Below, piece by piece: positions 1 to 7,925 of a DNA stretch of 17,768 nt. The stretch comes from Suillus spraguei (Eukaryota; Basidiomycota; Agaricomycetes; Boletales; Suillaceae), in assembly GCA_016800925.1 (NCBI GenBank), contig JABCPU010001045.1:1-17768 (forward strand), in the 5' to 3' direction. The translations under genes and the position numbers were made by a program. Below the pieces are notes generated by a model. The model saw only the letters and a program-made list of their open reading frames with translations, was not told the origin of the DNA and did no database searches. Each line of letters opens with the position of its first letter. Positions within the stretch are counted from its first letter, which is position 1.

Positions 1-862
1 ATACGTCGAATCTTTGTTTCTCCAAGTCAAAAATCCTCAACAATCCTCTCACGGTTTCTTCATCTTCTTCTTCTCCTTTAACTTCAGTTTGTCGGAGCGG
101 AGTCTTCTTCTTTCTATCAGGGCAGTTATAGAAACGGTGTCCTGTCTTTCTGCATCCGAAGCATTGCCCTTTCTTCATGCATTCGGATCTCTCTATGTCG
201 GAGATTCGATCTACGACCATTGCGTTGGAGTCACGATTCGGAGTATACCGCGCGTTCCCATAGTTCTTCTTCTTCTGTTGTGGAATGTGACGTGTCCTCA
301 TGGCGTTAAGCCGATGATGGGCGTTGTCAATAGCAACGCATTGCAGCACAACATCTCTGAAGATTTCGGAGACATCTCCCATATTGAAAAGCTTCGTAAG
401 GATACCCCAGTTGAGACCATCTTGGAAGAATTGGATCTTCGTCGCGTTATCGGTGATATGAGCCTTGGCTGCAAGTGCCTCAAAGTCAGCGACATAGGTG
501 TGAAGATCTCCAGTTCCTTGCTTGAGGTCTCTAAGGCGTGTAAGTGCGGTCATTCTGGTATCCACTGGTTCGAATGCTTCTTTGAAGCTCTTCATAAAAT
601 CCACCATCGTCCCATAACCAACTTTTTGTCCCGAAGTGTCGGTAGATTGGGCGTGTTCAAGGAATTGTTCCTTCCATGACTTGGCGTTCTTTTCAGTCAT
701 GAAAGATGTTATGTAGATAATTTTCTGCTTGTCGGTGGTGTAAAGCTTTTCATTGATGTCAAAGTGCAAGTTGCACGACTGGATAAACTCGCGAGAGTTA
801 TCACGATCTCCATCAAAACCAATCGGTTGACCGATCTTGTATTCGAATTCTTTGGTCGACAT
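1..862 (-). CDS. gag: Gag polyprotein of a Ty3/gypsy (chromovirus-like) LTR retrotransposon, partial
   Basis: Reading the minus strand from the ATG at 862-860, the frame is open for 287 codons and leaves the window at its left edge without a stop. It begins MSTKEFEYKIGQPIGFDGD and continues as a mostly helical capsid-type region with spaced Trp/Phe (for example KSWKEQFLEHA) typical of retrotransposon Gag. A CCHC zinc knuckle (C-x2-C-x4-H-x4-C) occupies about residues 234-247, with C234, C237, H242 and C247. It is followed by a Glu-rich linker (KGEEEDEET). Gag packages the element RNA and forms the virus-like particle. Protease, reverse transcriptase and integrase would lie beyond position 1. 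The start follows a leader of about 200 nt after the LTR. There are no stops or frameshifts, so this copy may be young. Family assignment rests on the knuckle, layout and flanking LTR. Confidence 0.85.
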   Translation of the reverse strand, partial: MSTKEFEYKIGQPIGFDGDRDNSREFIQSCNLHFDINEKLYTTDKQKIIYITSFMTEKNAKSWKEQFLEHAQSTDTSGQKVGYGTMVDFMKSFKEAFEPVDTRMTALTRLRDLKQGTGDLHTYVADFEALAAKAHITDNATKIQFFQDGLNWGILTKLFNMGDVSEIFRDVVLQCVAIDNAHHRLNAMRTRHIPQQKKKNYGNARYTPNRDSNAMVVDRISDIERSECMKKGQCFGCRKTGHRFYNCPDRKKKTPLRQTEVKGEEEDEETVRGLLRIFDLEKQRFDV

Positions 863-1049
863 GGTTGATGATTCTTCTGATGAGTTATACTTTCTCGGTG
901 CCTACACGCGCTGTCTTGCTGTCCGTTAGGGCTTTTCTTCTGTCAGGGGGGCTTCCTCTTGACAATCTGCTCAGCGTACGCGTACGCTAGTCTGCTGATC
1001 TAACGATCAGGGTTCAGGGTCGAGGACTGGATAGTCGTCGATCAAAGAG
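863..1049 (-). other. Retrotransposon 5' leader between primer-binding site and gag
   Basis: This is the untranslated leader of the gag RNA. No separate gene is seen. It includes the palindromic motif CGTACGCGTACG near 977-988. Confidence 0.5.
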
Positions 1050-1060
1050 ACTTTAATCTT
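1050..1060 (-). other. Primer-binding site, probably self-primed (Tf1/sushi type)
   Basis: One base after the LTR end, the minus strand reads AAGATTAAAGT. This is perfectly complementary over 11 nt to ACTTTAATCTT at 1333-1323 in the LTR, at the expected 5' end of the RNA. Retrotransposons of the Tf1/sushi group prime reverse transcription by folding the first 11 nt of their own mRNA onto such a site instead of using a tRNA. No tRNA-type site beginning TGG is present here. The base-pairing is seen directly; its use is inferred. Confidence 0.65.
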
Positions 1061-1061
1061 T

Positions 1062-1536
1062 TGTTACGAACTGGGGTGGCGTCACCAGCGACAGTGAAAA
1101 GACACAGGCGGTCTGCTGGGAGTTCTTACAATGTTCAAAAGAGAACAAGGTGAAAGTACAAGGAACGCGTTCCGAGTACGATCAAGGGTTCAGCCTCAAA
1201 GACAAGTCTAAGAGGTATCCGCGAGAATAGAGACTAAGACTAAGGAGTGCTTAGACTTAGAGACGATTCAAGACGACTTAGGTTGGAGACCTAAGCGAAG
1301 GAGATTCCAGGTAAAACCCAGTAAGATTAAAGTGGAGAATCTACTACAAATACACTGTGCTTAAATAGGCCAATATGTGCGCACAGACCAAGAGAAGTGT
1401 GAGAACGTAAGTGCGTATCCAAAGGAGGAAGGCAACTATAGTACAGATGCGTTGAGCATATGAGTCAGAGTCATGTTATGTAATATACACGGCAAATGAG
1501 GTAAGAAAATGAATAGGGGCACGTACGATTGTAACA
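1062..1536 (-). mobile_element. 5' LTR of the gag-bearing retrotransposon
   Basis: On the minus strand the sequence begins TGTTAC (1536-1531) and ends GTAACA (1067-1062), the inverted TG..CA termini expected of an LTR; length is 475 bp. It lies directly upstream of the primer-binding site and gag on the same strand. A TATTTAA box and a predicted RNA start divide it into U3 (about 1536-1334) and R-U5 (about 1333-1062). The partner 3' LTR lies outside the window, so the target duplication cannot be checked. It does not resemble the other LTRs in this window. Confidence 0.85.
1361..1367 (-). promoter_or_regulatory. TATA box of the retrotransposon LTR
   Basis: On the minus strand the LTR contains TATTTAAG in the context GGCCTATTTAAGCACAG. 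The predicted start of transcription at 1333 is 28 nt past its downstream end, within the usual 25-35 nt. The start itself is inferred from the self-priming match, not measured. Confidence 0.55.
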
Positions 1537-1680
1537 CTCATCCTCATGTCATTGGCATTTGATTTTGATTTTTTTTAAATTATTTACTGCAAACTATTAA
1601 CTTGAATAAATCTTTTGTGTCAAGTTTTAATAGGGGGCAACAGTATTAAGTTGTCACACGACAAAATCATGCAAGTGTCC
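1537..1680. repeat. Repeat G, copy 1 (interrupted by the retrotransposon)
   Basis: The sequence from CTCATCCTCATGTCATTG onward is repeated almost unchanged at 3040-3180 (G copy 2), including the AT-rich block ACTGCAAACTATTAACTTG and the GTTGTCACA segment. Both copies run straight into CT-rich minisatellite. Copy 1 begins exactly at the LTR edge, whereas copy 2 continues leftward. The retrotransposon therefore landed inside a pre-existing G repeat. Confidence 0.75.
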
Positions 1681-2305
1681 CATCTCCTGTCTCCCATCTC
1701 CTCTTACCAGTCTGCTGTCTCCCATCTTGTGTCTCCCATCTCCTGTCTCCCATCTCCCATCTTGTGTCTCCCATCTTGTGTCTCCCATCTTGTGTCTCCC
1801 GTCTTGTGTCTCCTGTCTCCCATCTCCCATCTCCCATCTCCTGTCTTGTGTCTCCCGTCTTGTGTCTCCCATCTTGTGTCTCCCGTCTTGTGTCTCCTGT
1901 CTTGTGTCTCCTGTCTCCATCTCCCATCTCCCATCTCCTGTCTTGTGTCTCCCATCTTGTGTCTCCCGTCTTGTGTCTCCCGTCTCCCATCTTGTGTCTC
2001 CCATCTCCCGTCTCCTCCCCGTCTCCGTCTCCCGTCTCCCGTCTCCCGTCTCCGTCTCCTGTCTCCTGTCTCCTGTCTCCCACCTCCCATCTCCTGTCTC
2101 CCACCTCCCATCTCCCATCTCCCATCTCCCACCTCCCGTCTCCCATCTCCCACCTCCCGTCTCCCGTCTCCCACCTCCCGTCTCCTGTCTCCCACCTCCC
2201 GTCTCCTGTCTCCCACCTCCTGTCTCCCGTCTCCCACCTCCCATCTCCCATCTCCCACCTCCCGTCTCCCACCTCCCATCTCCCATCTTGTGTCTCATCT
2301 CTCCA
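1678..2305. repeat. CT-rich minisatellite, about 0.63 kb
   Basis: This is a tandem array of interchangeable short units: TCTCCCATC, TCTCCCGTC, TCTCCTGTC, TCTCCCACC and a 14-nt form with TTGTG (TCTCCCATCTTGTG). One strand is almost pure pyrimidine and the other purine. Every frame on both strands is open across it (Ser-Pro-Leu/His-rich on plus, Gly-Asp-Arg-Trp-rich on minus) only because the units lack stop codons; these are not genes. The left half has more TTGTG units and the right half more CCACC/CCGTC units, which suggests two expansion phases. Confidence 0.9.
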
Positions 2306-2619
2306 TCCTAATGATCATAGCAGCTTTTGACACAAATAAAATGATTTTTCAAATGACAAAGTTTAGATTCTTTGATAGCCAAAATTTTAATCAATTTAAG
2401 AGAAATCTATCAGAAGATGTTTCCTGAGGGTAGGGGAGGACACTTCCAGCCTGCTGGCAACTTCCAACCTGGTATTGGTGCCTGATGGAGTAGCTTGTCA
2501 TAGGTATCAACCTGTTCCTGACAACTTGACCATGCCTTTTGATGGTGCCACCACTCCTTCCAGCCCCTGGTGAGTTCCTTCTGTTTTTACCTATCAGCCA
2601 TCTTCTGCAATTGCACTCA
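2306..2619. other. Gene-free stretch between minisatellite and repeat F1
   Basis: An AT-rich segment is followed by mixed sequence. The minus strand is open for about 109 codons across 2391-2720, but that frame runs into repeat F and shows no recognisable domain, so I do not call it a gene. It may be part of the same unidentified repeat unit as G and F. Confidence 0.4.
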
Positions 2620-2945
2620 TTTTTTGCTTGCCCTCCTTTTTTGCTTTGCACTCCTTTGCACTCCTTTTTAGCTTCACTTTTGGCTTCACACTCCCTTTGG
2701 CTCCCTGGCCTTGGCTCCATCCTAATAATTTGGTTTTACCCCAGCTTCAGACAACCCATGGCAAATTCCACCAGCTGCGCAGTCATGTGACCAAATCACG
2801 CAATCACGCAATCATACAATGGGACAACAGTGAGTCGGCACTCAAAAAAAACCATGCGAGAAATTTCCATTCCGAGCTAAGCGTTCCTAAGCGAAAGCCA
2901 TGTGAGCTAGCGAGCACATTCCCACCTTTCCCCCTTACTTTATAG
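2620..2945. repeat. Repeat F, copy 1
   Basis: This matches 7510-7925 (F3) along its length: a CT-rich opening with CACTCC and TTTTTGGCTTC units, GGCTCCCTGGCC, the segment TCCTAATAATTTGGTTTTAC, CAGCTTCAGACAACCC, ACAATGGGACAACAGTG, GAAATTTCCAT, GAGCTAAGCG, and an end at CTTACTTTATAGAT. No open reading frame is shared between copies. This is a short non-coding dispersed repeat, possibly a miniature transposon, whose true ends and target duplication I could not fix. Confidence 0.7.
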
Positions 2946-3345
2946 ATAGGTTTTGAAATAAATTATAAGTTTGACCAATATTTTGACAGAAGTAAAAGTA
3001 CCACATCACCATCTTTGTGAGTTTATATTATATTGCCCATCTCATCCTCATGTCATTGCATTTGATTTTGATTTTTTAAAATTATTTACTGCAAACTATT
3101 AACTTGAATAAATCTTTTGTGTCAAGTTTTGATAGGGGACAACAATATTAAGTTGTCACAACAAAATCATGCAAGTGTTCCATCTCCTGTCTCTCATTTC
3201 CTCCTACCAGTCTGCTGTCTCCTATCTTGTGTCTCCTGTCTCCTGACTCACGTCTCCTGACTTGTGTCTCGTGTCTCACGTCTCACATCTCCTGCCTCCC
3301 ATCTCCCATCTCCTGTCTCCCATTTCCCCTCAAGTTGTTGCCAAA
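2946..3345. repeat. Repeat G copy 2 and short CT-rich minisatellite
   Basis: From about 3040 to 3180 this repeats 1537-1680. It passes into a shorter, more degenerate CT-rich tract (3180-3335) of CATCTCCTGTCTC-type units. The 95 bases before it (2946-3040) are AT-rich; they are absent at copy 1 because the LTR replaces them there. Confidence 0.75.
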
Positions 3346-3393
3346 CATAATCTATTAAAATGTAGCATTTAACACTCTCAATGGAATATAGAC

Positions 3394-4240
3394 TCAGGGT
3401 TTCCACCCAGGTGGTGGGCCATCCTTGAGTTTCCTTGAATATTCATCATGCTGTTCTGGGGTTTTAGCATCCCTCCTAAGCTCCCTGATATGTTTCCTCC
3501 AGGCATGCACAACCTTCATACACTCATGAAGTTCCTTCTTCTCCTGCAAGTGCCTATCAATATAAGCATCTTGCTTGTCCATCCTTTTATCAGCCAGTCT
3601 TCCTCTGTGTTGACACTCCTCCACAAGGTACTGGAAATCCTTACTCAGCTGTTTATGTTGTTCCCTTATCTCTCCACTATGCTGCTCCAATGCATGGAAG
3701 CGCTCTCAGATAGCTGCTTGCCTGGTAAGCCTGTCAGGTACTTGACAATGATGATTGAGGCGAGCAGAGAAGCTTTTACAAAAGCGATCATGAAGATCTG
3801 CTGTCCAGTCAACAGCAGGAGACATGGAGAGGGAGGGAGTGGAGGACACAGCAGGTGAGGTTACTGCCAGTGCAAGGCCACTGCGTTGCTGTAGATGCAC
3901 AGCCTGACTTGCCTGAAAACCTTGCAGAAGGTGTGCATTCCAGTCAACAGGGGGAGGGTGATGCTGACTTGTAGCATTATAAACACCCAGTCAGACAGAC
4001 ATGCAGAGGGAAAAACTCACCTGGTGACAATAGGCAGTTGCATGTCATCATGTGACACAGCCAAAAATGGAGCAGTGCCAGTGTCTGGTCCAGGGGCATG
4101 GCCAGAGAGAGCAGGAGGCTGCAGGGTAGCACAGTTCTGTGCTGCAGTGGGTGGGGTGGCTGCTTGTTGGAGGTGGTTGAAGGCCATTGGCAGCAAGGGC
4201 ACAGGCAACGCAATTTGCAATGTTTGGCCCGTCAATGCAG
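3394..4240 (-). pseudogene. Unidentified two-exon coiled-coil protein gene, broken by one stop
   Basis: I do not recognise the family. On the minus strand a Pro/Ala-rich exon (4240-4021, including GHAPGPDTGTAPFLAVSHDD) joins in frame across a 53-nt intron (4020-3968, GTGAGT..CTACAAG) to a second exon (3967-3394, beginning SQHHPPPVDW). The second exon stays in one frame to a TGA at 3396-3394, except for an in-frame TGA at 3708-3706 about 87 codons in. After that stop comes a charged helical stretch (QLSKDFQYLVEE, DRHLQEKKELHE, AWRKHIRELRRD) that should form a coiled coil, then a Pro-rich tail (KDGPPPGWKP). The stop could be a CGA arginine codon changed to TGA. The 5' end is uncertain: a splice acceptor (TTACAG) precedes the first exon at 4241, and repeat F2 lies immediately upstream. 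No ATG start is visible. Expression is unknown. Confidence 0.45.
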
Positions 4241-4254
4241 CTGTAAGGTGACAC

Positions 4255-4357
4255 AGACAACTGTCTTGGATGCTGAATCAGCGCTTGAAAAAACCACGCG
4301 ATATTTCCAAAAAGAACTTAAGCGAAATAACTGAGCTAAGTGAAACCATGTGCACGC
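4255..4357. repeat. Repeat F, copy 2, left part
   Basis: Matches F3 from GACAACAGTG through GAGCTAAGCGAAACCATG to GTGCACGC, and then stops abruptly. The missing continuation (GCCATGTGAGG..) is found at 7401, about 3.04 kb downstream, so this copy is split by an insertion. Confidence 0.75.
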
Positions 4358-5009
4358 TGTAATGAACATATTGGAGCTAGGCTTAAAACCCTACCTTTTG
4401 ACACTTGTCTCACGTCTATAGGAGTTACCACTTGTCCATGGTCGTCTTACCCCTTTAGCAGTACCGGTGGCATCCCACACTTACCGCACACTGTACCGAC
4501 TACTGCACCATGTTCCACATACTGATGTCCTCCCATGTCCTTGCCATGTCTGCATAGCTCCATTTGGTGCATTGTTTGTTTTATGTTCGTTATCACTGAT
4601 TCCACAGCAAGTCTTATTACATGTTGCCTCGTGCCGCAGCGCCTCACGCTATGTTTACATATGGTGGTTACTATACTTGAGTGCTACTGATCTCGCCTAG
4701 AGCATTCCAAGTACATATGATTTAGGATATAAGCACCACGTACCCCACATGATACAGTACCTGATTTTACCCCATTGCATGTACTATAGGTTGAGATTAT
4801 TGTCTAGCTCTGGATCTACCAGTAGTAGACTTAGTCTTTAAAGTTCTTTATCGCTCGTTAATCAATCATGCTTGTTCTCTGTTACCACTGGGATACTGCT
4901 GGACTTTTGATTGCTATTTTGACTGAACTTCTCATGCACCGCTACTTTACTGCTGAAAGTACCGCGGTCTTCTTTACTGTTTCTTTGCACCGCTCGCAAC
5001 CTTACTGCT
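4358..5009 (+). repeat. Repeat E, first copy, left part
   Basis: Starts TGTAATGAACATATTGG at the break in F2. The E copy inside the hAT element starts similarly (TGTAGTGAACAAAG at 14025). About 4530-4700 is a diverged match, in the same orientation, to 14195-14360 (shared blocks such as GATGTCCTCC and CATTTGGTGCA/CATTGGTGCA). It ends at the junction with an inverted E copy at 5010. No open reading frame of interest is present. Copies at this locus are too diverged for exact boundaries. Confidence 0.5.
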
Positions 5010-6584
5010 GTAAAGATACAACCTAACCTGGGCTGTAGATAAACTACCTCCTAAGTTAGTATGTGAGTCTTGCGCTCTGTCTAGTCTGCTTCACTTGCAA
5101 AGCAAGGGCGTTTGACCCTAAAGGGAATGCTAAGTTAATATAGTCCAATAATGCCCAACCTGTGGTGTGAGAATGCTGTCGGAGGTAGCAAGATGCTAGC
5201 GATGACCTCCAGTCCATGGGAAACTAGCAGTAATACTAGTGGTAAGCGTGGGAAAGTGGTAGACAAGTGGTAGCAAAAGTGGTAAAACTGCGGTAGTGCG
5301 TGCAGTAAAACTGCAGTATGGCGTGGGAAACTGGCGGTAAAACAAGCGGTGAAGCGTAGCAATGAAGTGTGGGAAAGCGTAGCGCAGGAAAGCGGTGGTG
5401 TGTGCAGCAGTAAAGCAATTCTTAAGAGACAGTAACTTCAGCGAAAGACTTTATTCTGTTAGTGTTAAGACCGTACTCAAGGGGTGAAAGATCTGAAGGG
5501 CTTCGGCCTCAGTTCGTGCACTGTGCCCCTTGTCCGAGTAATGCCCCTTATTTCAGAGAGGAGATATATATGTCCAAAGATCCAGAAGGAGTTGTGTGGC
5601 GGATCTGGACGTCCGAAGGTTATCCGGAGCGTATGGATGGAAAGAGGATTAAGGCTAGCTTTGGAACAGATTCCTAACTAGAAACTGACAGAGGTAGACT
5701 ATCCAAAGATAGAGTCAGAGATATAGACTATAGGAATCAATCCCAAGTCTCGGAAGATGACTTTGAGTGGAAAGTGACTTAAGTCCGGAGGAAGCGGAAT
5801 GAGCAGAATCTAAGATGATATTCGAACTAAGGTTCTATGGAGATCTACAAGTGGTTTATATACGGTAAGTATCTAAGACGGATAATCAACAAGTCCAGGA
5901 CCGAGGGCTATGTACGAAGTGTAACGGAAGTCTATTAGTTAATGCGCAGCAGATCAGTAAGCATGAATTGGAAATGAAACACAGGTAACGGATCAGCGAC
6001 ACCAGGAAGGAATTATACACAGCCAGAGTACCAGAAACAGGATGAGTGACGAAAGGAGATAGACGCAGTTATACACAAGGGAGATAGAGTGCAAGAAGCA
6101 AGCACATTTGGATGAGCGATCTGGACAGGATCTGTGGACCAGACGGAAATAGAATCGCTCTGATCTGATCGGATATGGTTAGATCTGGGATCAGAAGTAT
6201 GGTATATGACAGTTAGAGACAGTGGTAGTGACTATCCTAAGTACCGTGTGTACCATAGGGGGAAAGTAAGGAATGAGTACAGGTACCTAGGAATTTTATA
6301 CTAAGGAATAGCTATGGAAACGGAAGGGATAGGATTAACACGCAGCAGACATGTAATAAGACTGCACTACAGTTTACAAAACATCACGTACCAGCGAGAC
6401 TGGATGGACATAGGACGGATGGTAAATCTTGCTTCAGGATACCAAATGGGTTCACAGAGATTGCCGAAGATCACCGCTTCGCAGTGTGACAGACAAACTC
6501 AGGCTGGGCTTGAAAAGGTAGTTTTTGCATGGTGTCTCATACTTGGACTTTCCTTACCTTAGGTTCGCACTTTTGATGATTACA
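5010..6584 (-). repeat. Repeat E, inverted copy carrying a solo LTR
   Basis: From TGTAAAGATACAACC at 5010 this is the reverse complement of the E copy ending at 14939. It includes the CCCTAAAGGGAATGC block, the GCGGTAAAA sub-repeats (5225-5410) and the segment around TTATTCTGTTAG (5451-5462). Similarity resumes after the LTR, at 6212 (GTTAGAGACAGTGG). The far end near TGATTACA (6584) is a guess. The segment 5010-5130 is also an almost perfect inverted match to 7278-7398. No long open frame exists; the repeat appears non-autonomous. Confidence 0.55.
5463..6211 (-). mobile_element. Solo LTR (LTR1), 749 bp
   Basis: On plus it runs TGTTAAGACC .. ATATGACA and is flanked by the perfect 5-bp duplication GTTAG (5458-5462 and 6212-6216). 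The uninterrupted target, with a single GTTAG, exists in the other E copy (plus CTAAC at 14472-14476), which confirms both ends. No internal retrotransposon sequence remains, so it is a recombination remnant. It is related to the LTR at 10619-11387. Orientation is inferred as minus from a TATATAAA box on that strand (5855-5862). Short open frames inside it are not genes. Confidence 0.85.
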
Positions 6585-7277
6585 TAAGCACCTTACCTTT
6601 CACACTTTGCACCACCAAGGATTCTACTTAGTACCAGTACTGTTAGCTCCTCTTTGATTGAGTTCCTGGGCAGCTTACCATAGCTCCTCACTCATTTGAG
6701 TTCTTGTGCAGCTTTTCTAGTTTGGCAGCTTTCATAGCTCACTAGTTAGCTCCTGGATACCTAGTTTTCTAAAGTGAACACTACCACTGTCTTTGACTGT
6801 TTCCTCTCTCCTTCCCTTGAGTTTTGGCTAGTCAGAAGCCCTTTGGGCTGAACATACTGCTCCCTGCTTCTTATACCTGCCCCCCAGGCAGGATTGTTTC
6901 TCTACAGTGGGAAAGTTGCCATAGTACAGCCGCTAAGCTGCAACAAGGCTTCCGGAGTGTGGAATGATCCTGTTAGATAGGGGTAAACACATGGTAAAGT
7001 AGGACGGTGAAGCTGAAGGGTAAGGATAATGATTGCCGGTTGACACCTATACGAAAATGTGCCGTTTCAAGCTCAGTGTGAGTTTGCTTGTCACACCACT
7101 ACCACTGATATCATTGCTCGCTTGATGCAACTGTTACTGACTTTATCTCAACCACGGTAGTACCGCTACATATAATGCTAGTTCCGGCAGCATCACTGCT
7201 GACCGTGGCAACTTACCACTGACTATGATGCTACATTTGCACATTGGTTTGACTTGAACTTGACCATACTAACAGGC
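6585..7277. repeat. Diverged E-related sequence, gene-free
   Basis: No gene is seen. About 7060-7100 resembles the reverse complement of about 6490-6530 (shared TGAGTTTG and TGTCACAC blocks), and ACCGCT-type motifs recur near 7150-7215. At least part of this stretch is therefore another old E copy. The segment 6640-6760 has short internal repeats of TTAGCTCCT and GCAGCTT. Confidence 0.4.
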
Positions 7278-7398
7278 ATCCCCCTTTAGGGTCAAACACT
7301 CTTGTTTCGCAAGTGAAGCAGACTAGACGGAGCGCAAGACTCACATACTAACTTAGGAGGTAGTTTATCTACAGCCCAGGTTAGGTTGTATCTTTACA
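7278..7398 (+). repeat. Right arm of an inverted repeat (E end)
   Basis: The reverse complement of this arm begins TGTAAAGATACAACC and matches 5010-5130 with only about six differences in 120 bp; the outer 69 bp are identical. It is much closer to that arm than to the E end in the hAT element (about 14820-14939). It stops where repeat F resumes at 7401. The pair could fold into a long hairpin or represent ends of one mobile unit. Confidence 0.75.
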
Positions 7399-7400
7399 GC

Positions 7401-7509
7401 GCCATGTGAGGTTTCACGTGAACATGCCACACCCTTCCCACCTTTCCCTCCTTACTTTTTCACACTCCTTTTTGGCTCCCTGGCCTAAGGCCACATCCTA
7501 ATAATTTTG
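7401..7509. repeat. Repeat F, copy 2, right part
   Basis: Starts GCCATGTGAGGTTTCACG, the continuation of the F copy broken at 4357. It runs through the CCCACCTTTCCCTCCTTACTT end block and then into further F-like CT-rich sequence adjoining F3. The duplicated bases at the break (CG or CGC) are too short to name a superfamily. Confidence 0.65.
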
Positions 7510-7925
7510 TTTTGCCCTTGGCACAGGGCACTCCTTTTTGGCTTGCCCTCCTTTTTGGCTTTCCACTCCTTTGCACTCCTTTTTGCCTTCACTTTTTGCT
7601 GAACTCTCCCTTTTGGCTCCCTGGCCTCAGCTCCATCCTAATAATTTTGTTTTCCTCCAGCTTCAGACAACCTGTGGCAAATCACAACCCATAATTTGGT
7701 TTTACCCCAGCTTCAGACAACCCGTGGCAAATTTCAACCCATGTGGCACTGCATGTGACAAAACCACGCAATATCACAATGGGACAACAGTGTATTGAGT
7801 CAGCACTTGAAAAAACCACATGAGAAATTTCCATATGAGCTAAGCGAAACCATGTGCACGCCATGTGAGGTTCCACGCAAGCACACCACACCCTCCCACA
7901 CCCTTCCCCCCTTACTTTATAGATT
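7510..7925. repeat. Repeat F, copy 3 (intact reference copy)
   Basis: Matches F1 throughout and supplies the unbroken sequence (AACCATGTGCACGCCATG) across the point where F2 is split. It also carries a local tandem duplication of about 45 bp: the block TTCAGACAACC..GTGGCAAAT occurs at about 7640-7682 and again at about 7690-7732. It has no conserved reading frame and ends CTTACTTTATAGAT like F1. Confidence 0.7.

Noticed and set aside
14..679. Plus-strand open frame of about 221 codons
   Set aside because: It begins at TTG, lies opposite the gag gene and has low-complexity Phe/Leu/Ser composition; the minus-strand frame has the zinc knuckle and continues through it.
1615..2427. Long open frames on both strands across 1615-2427
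   Set aside because: All frames are open because the CT-rich minisatellite lacks stop codons; there is no domain, and the coding appearance follows the repeat.
2391..2720. Minus-strand frame of about 109 codons
   Set aside because: It crosses from unclassified sequence into repeat F and is not preserved in F3; no recognised motif.
5462..5681. Short plus-strand frames near 5462-5681
   Set aside because: They lie inside solo LTR1 and are not conserved in LTR2.
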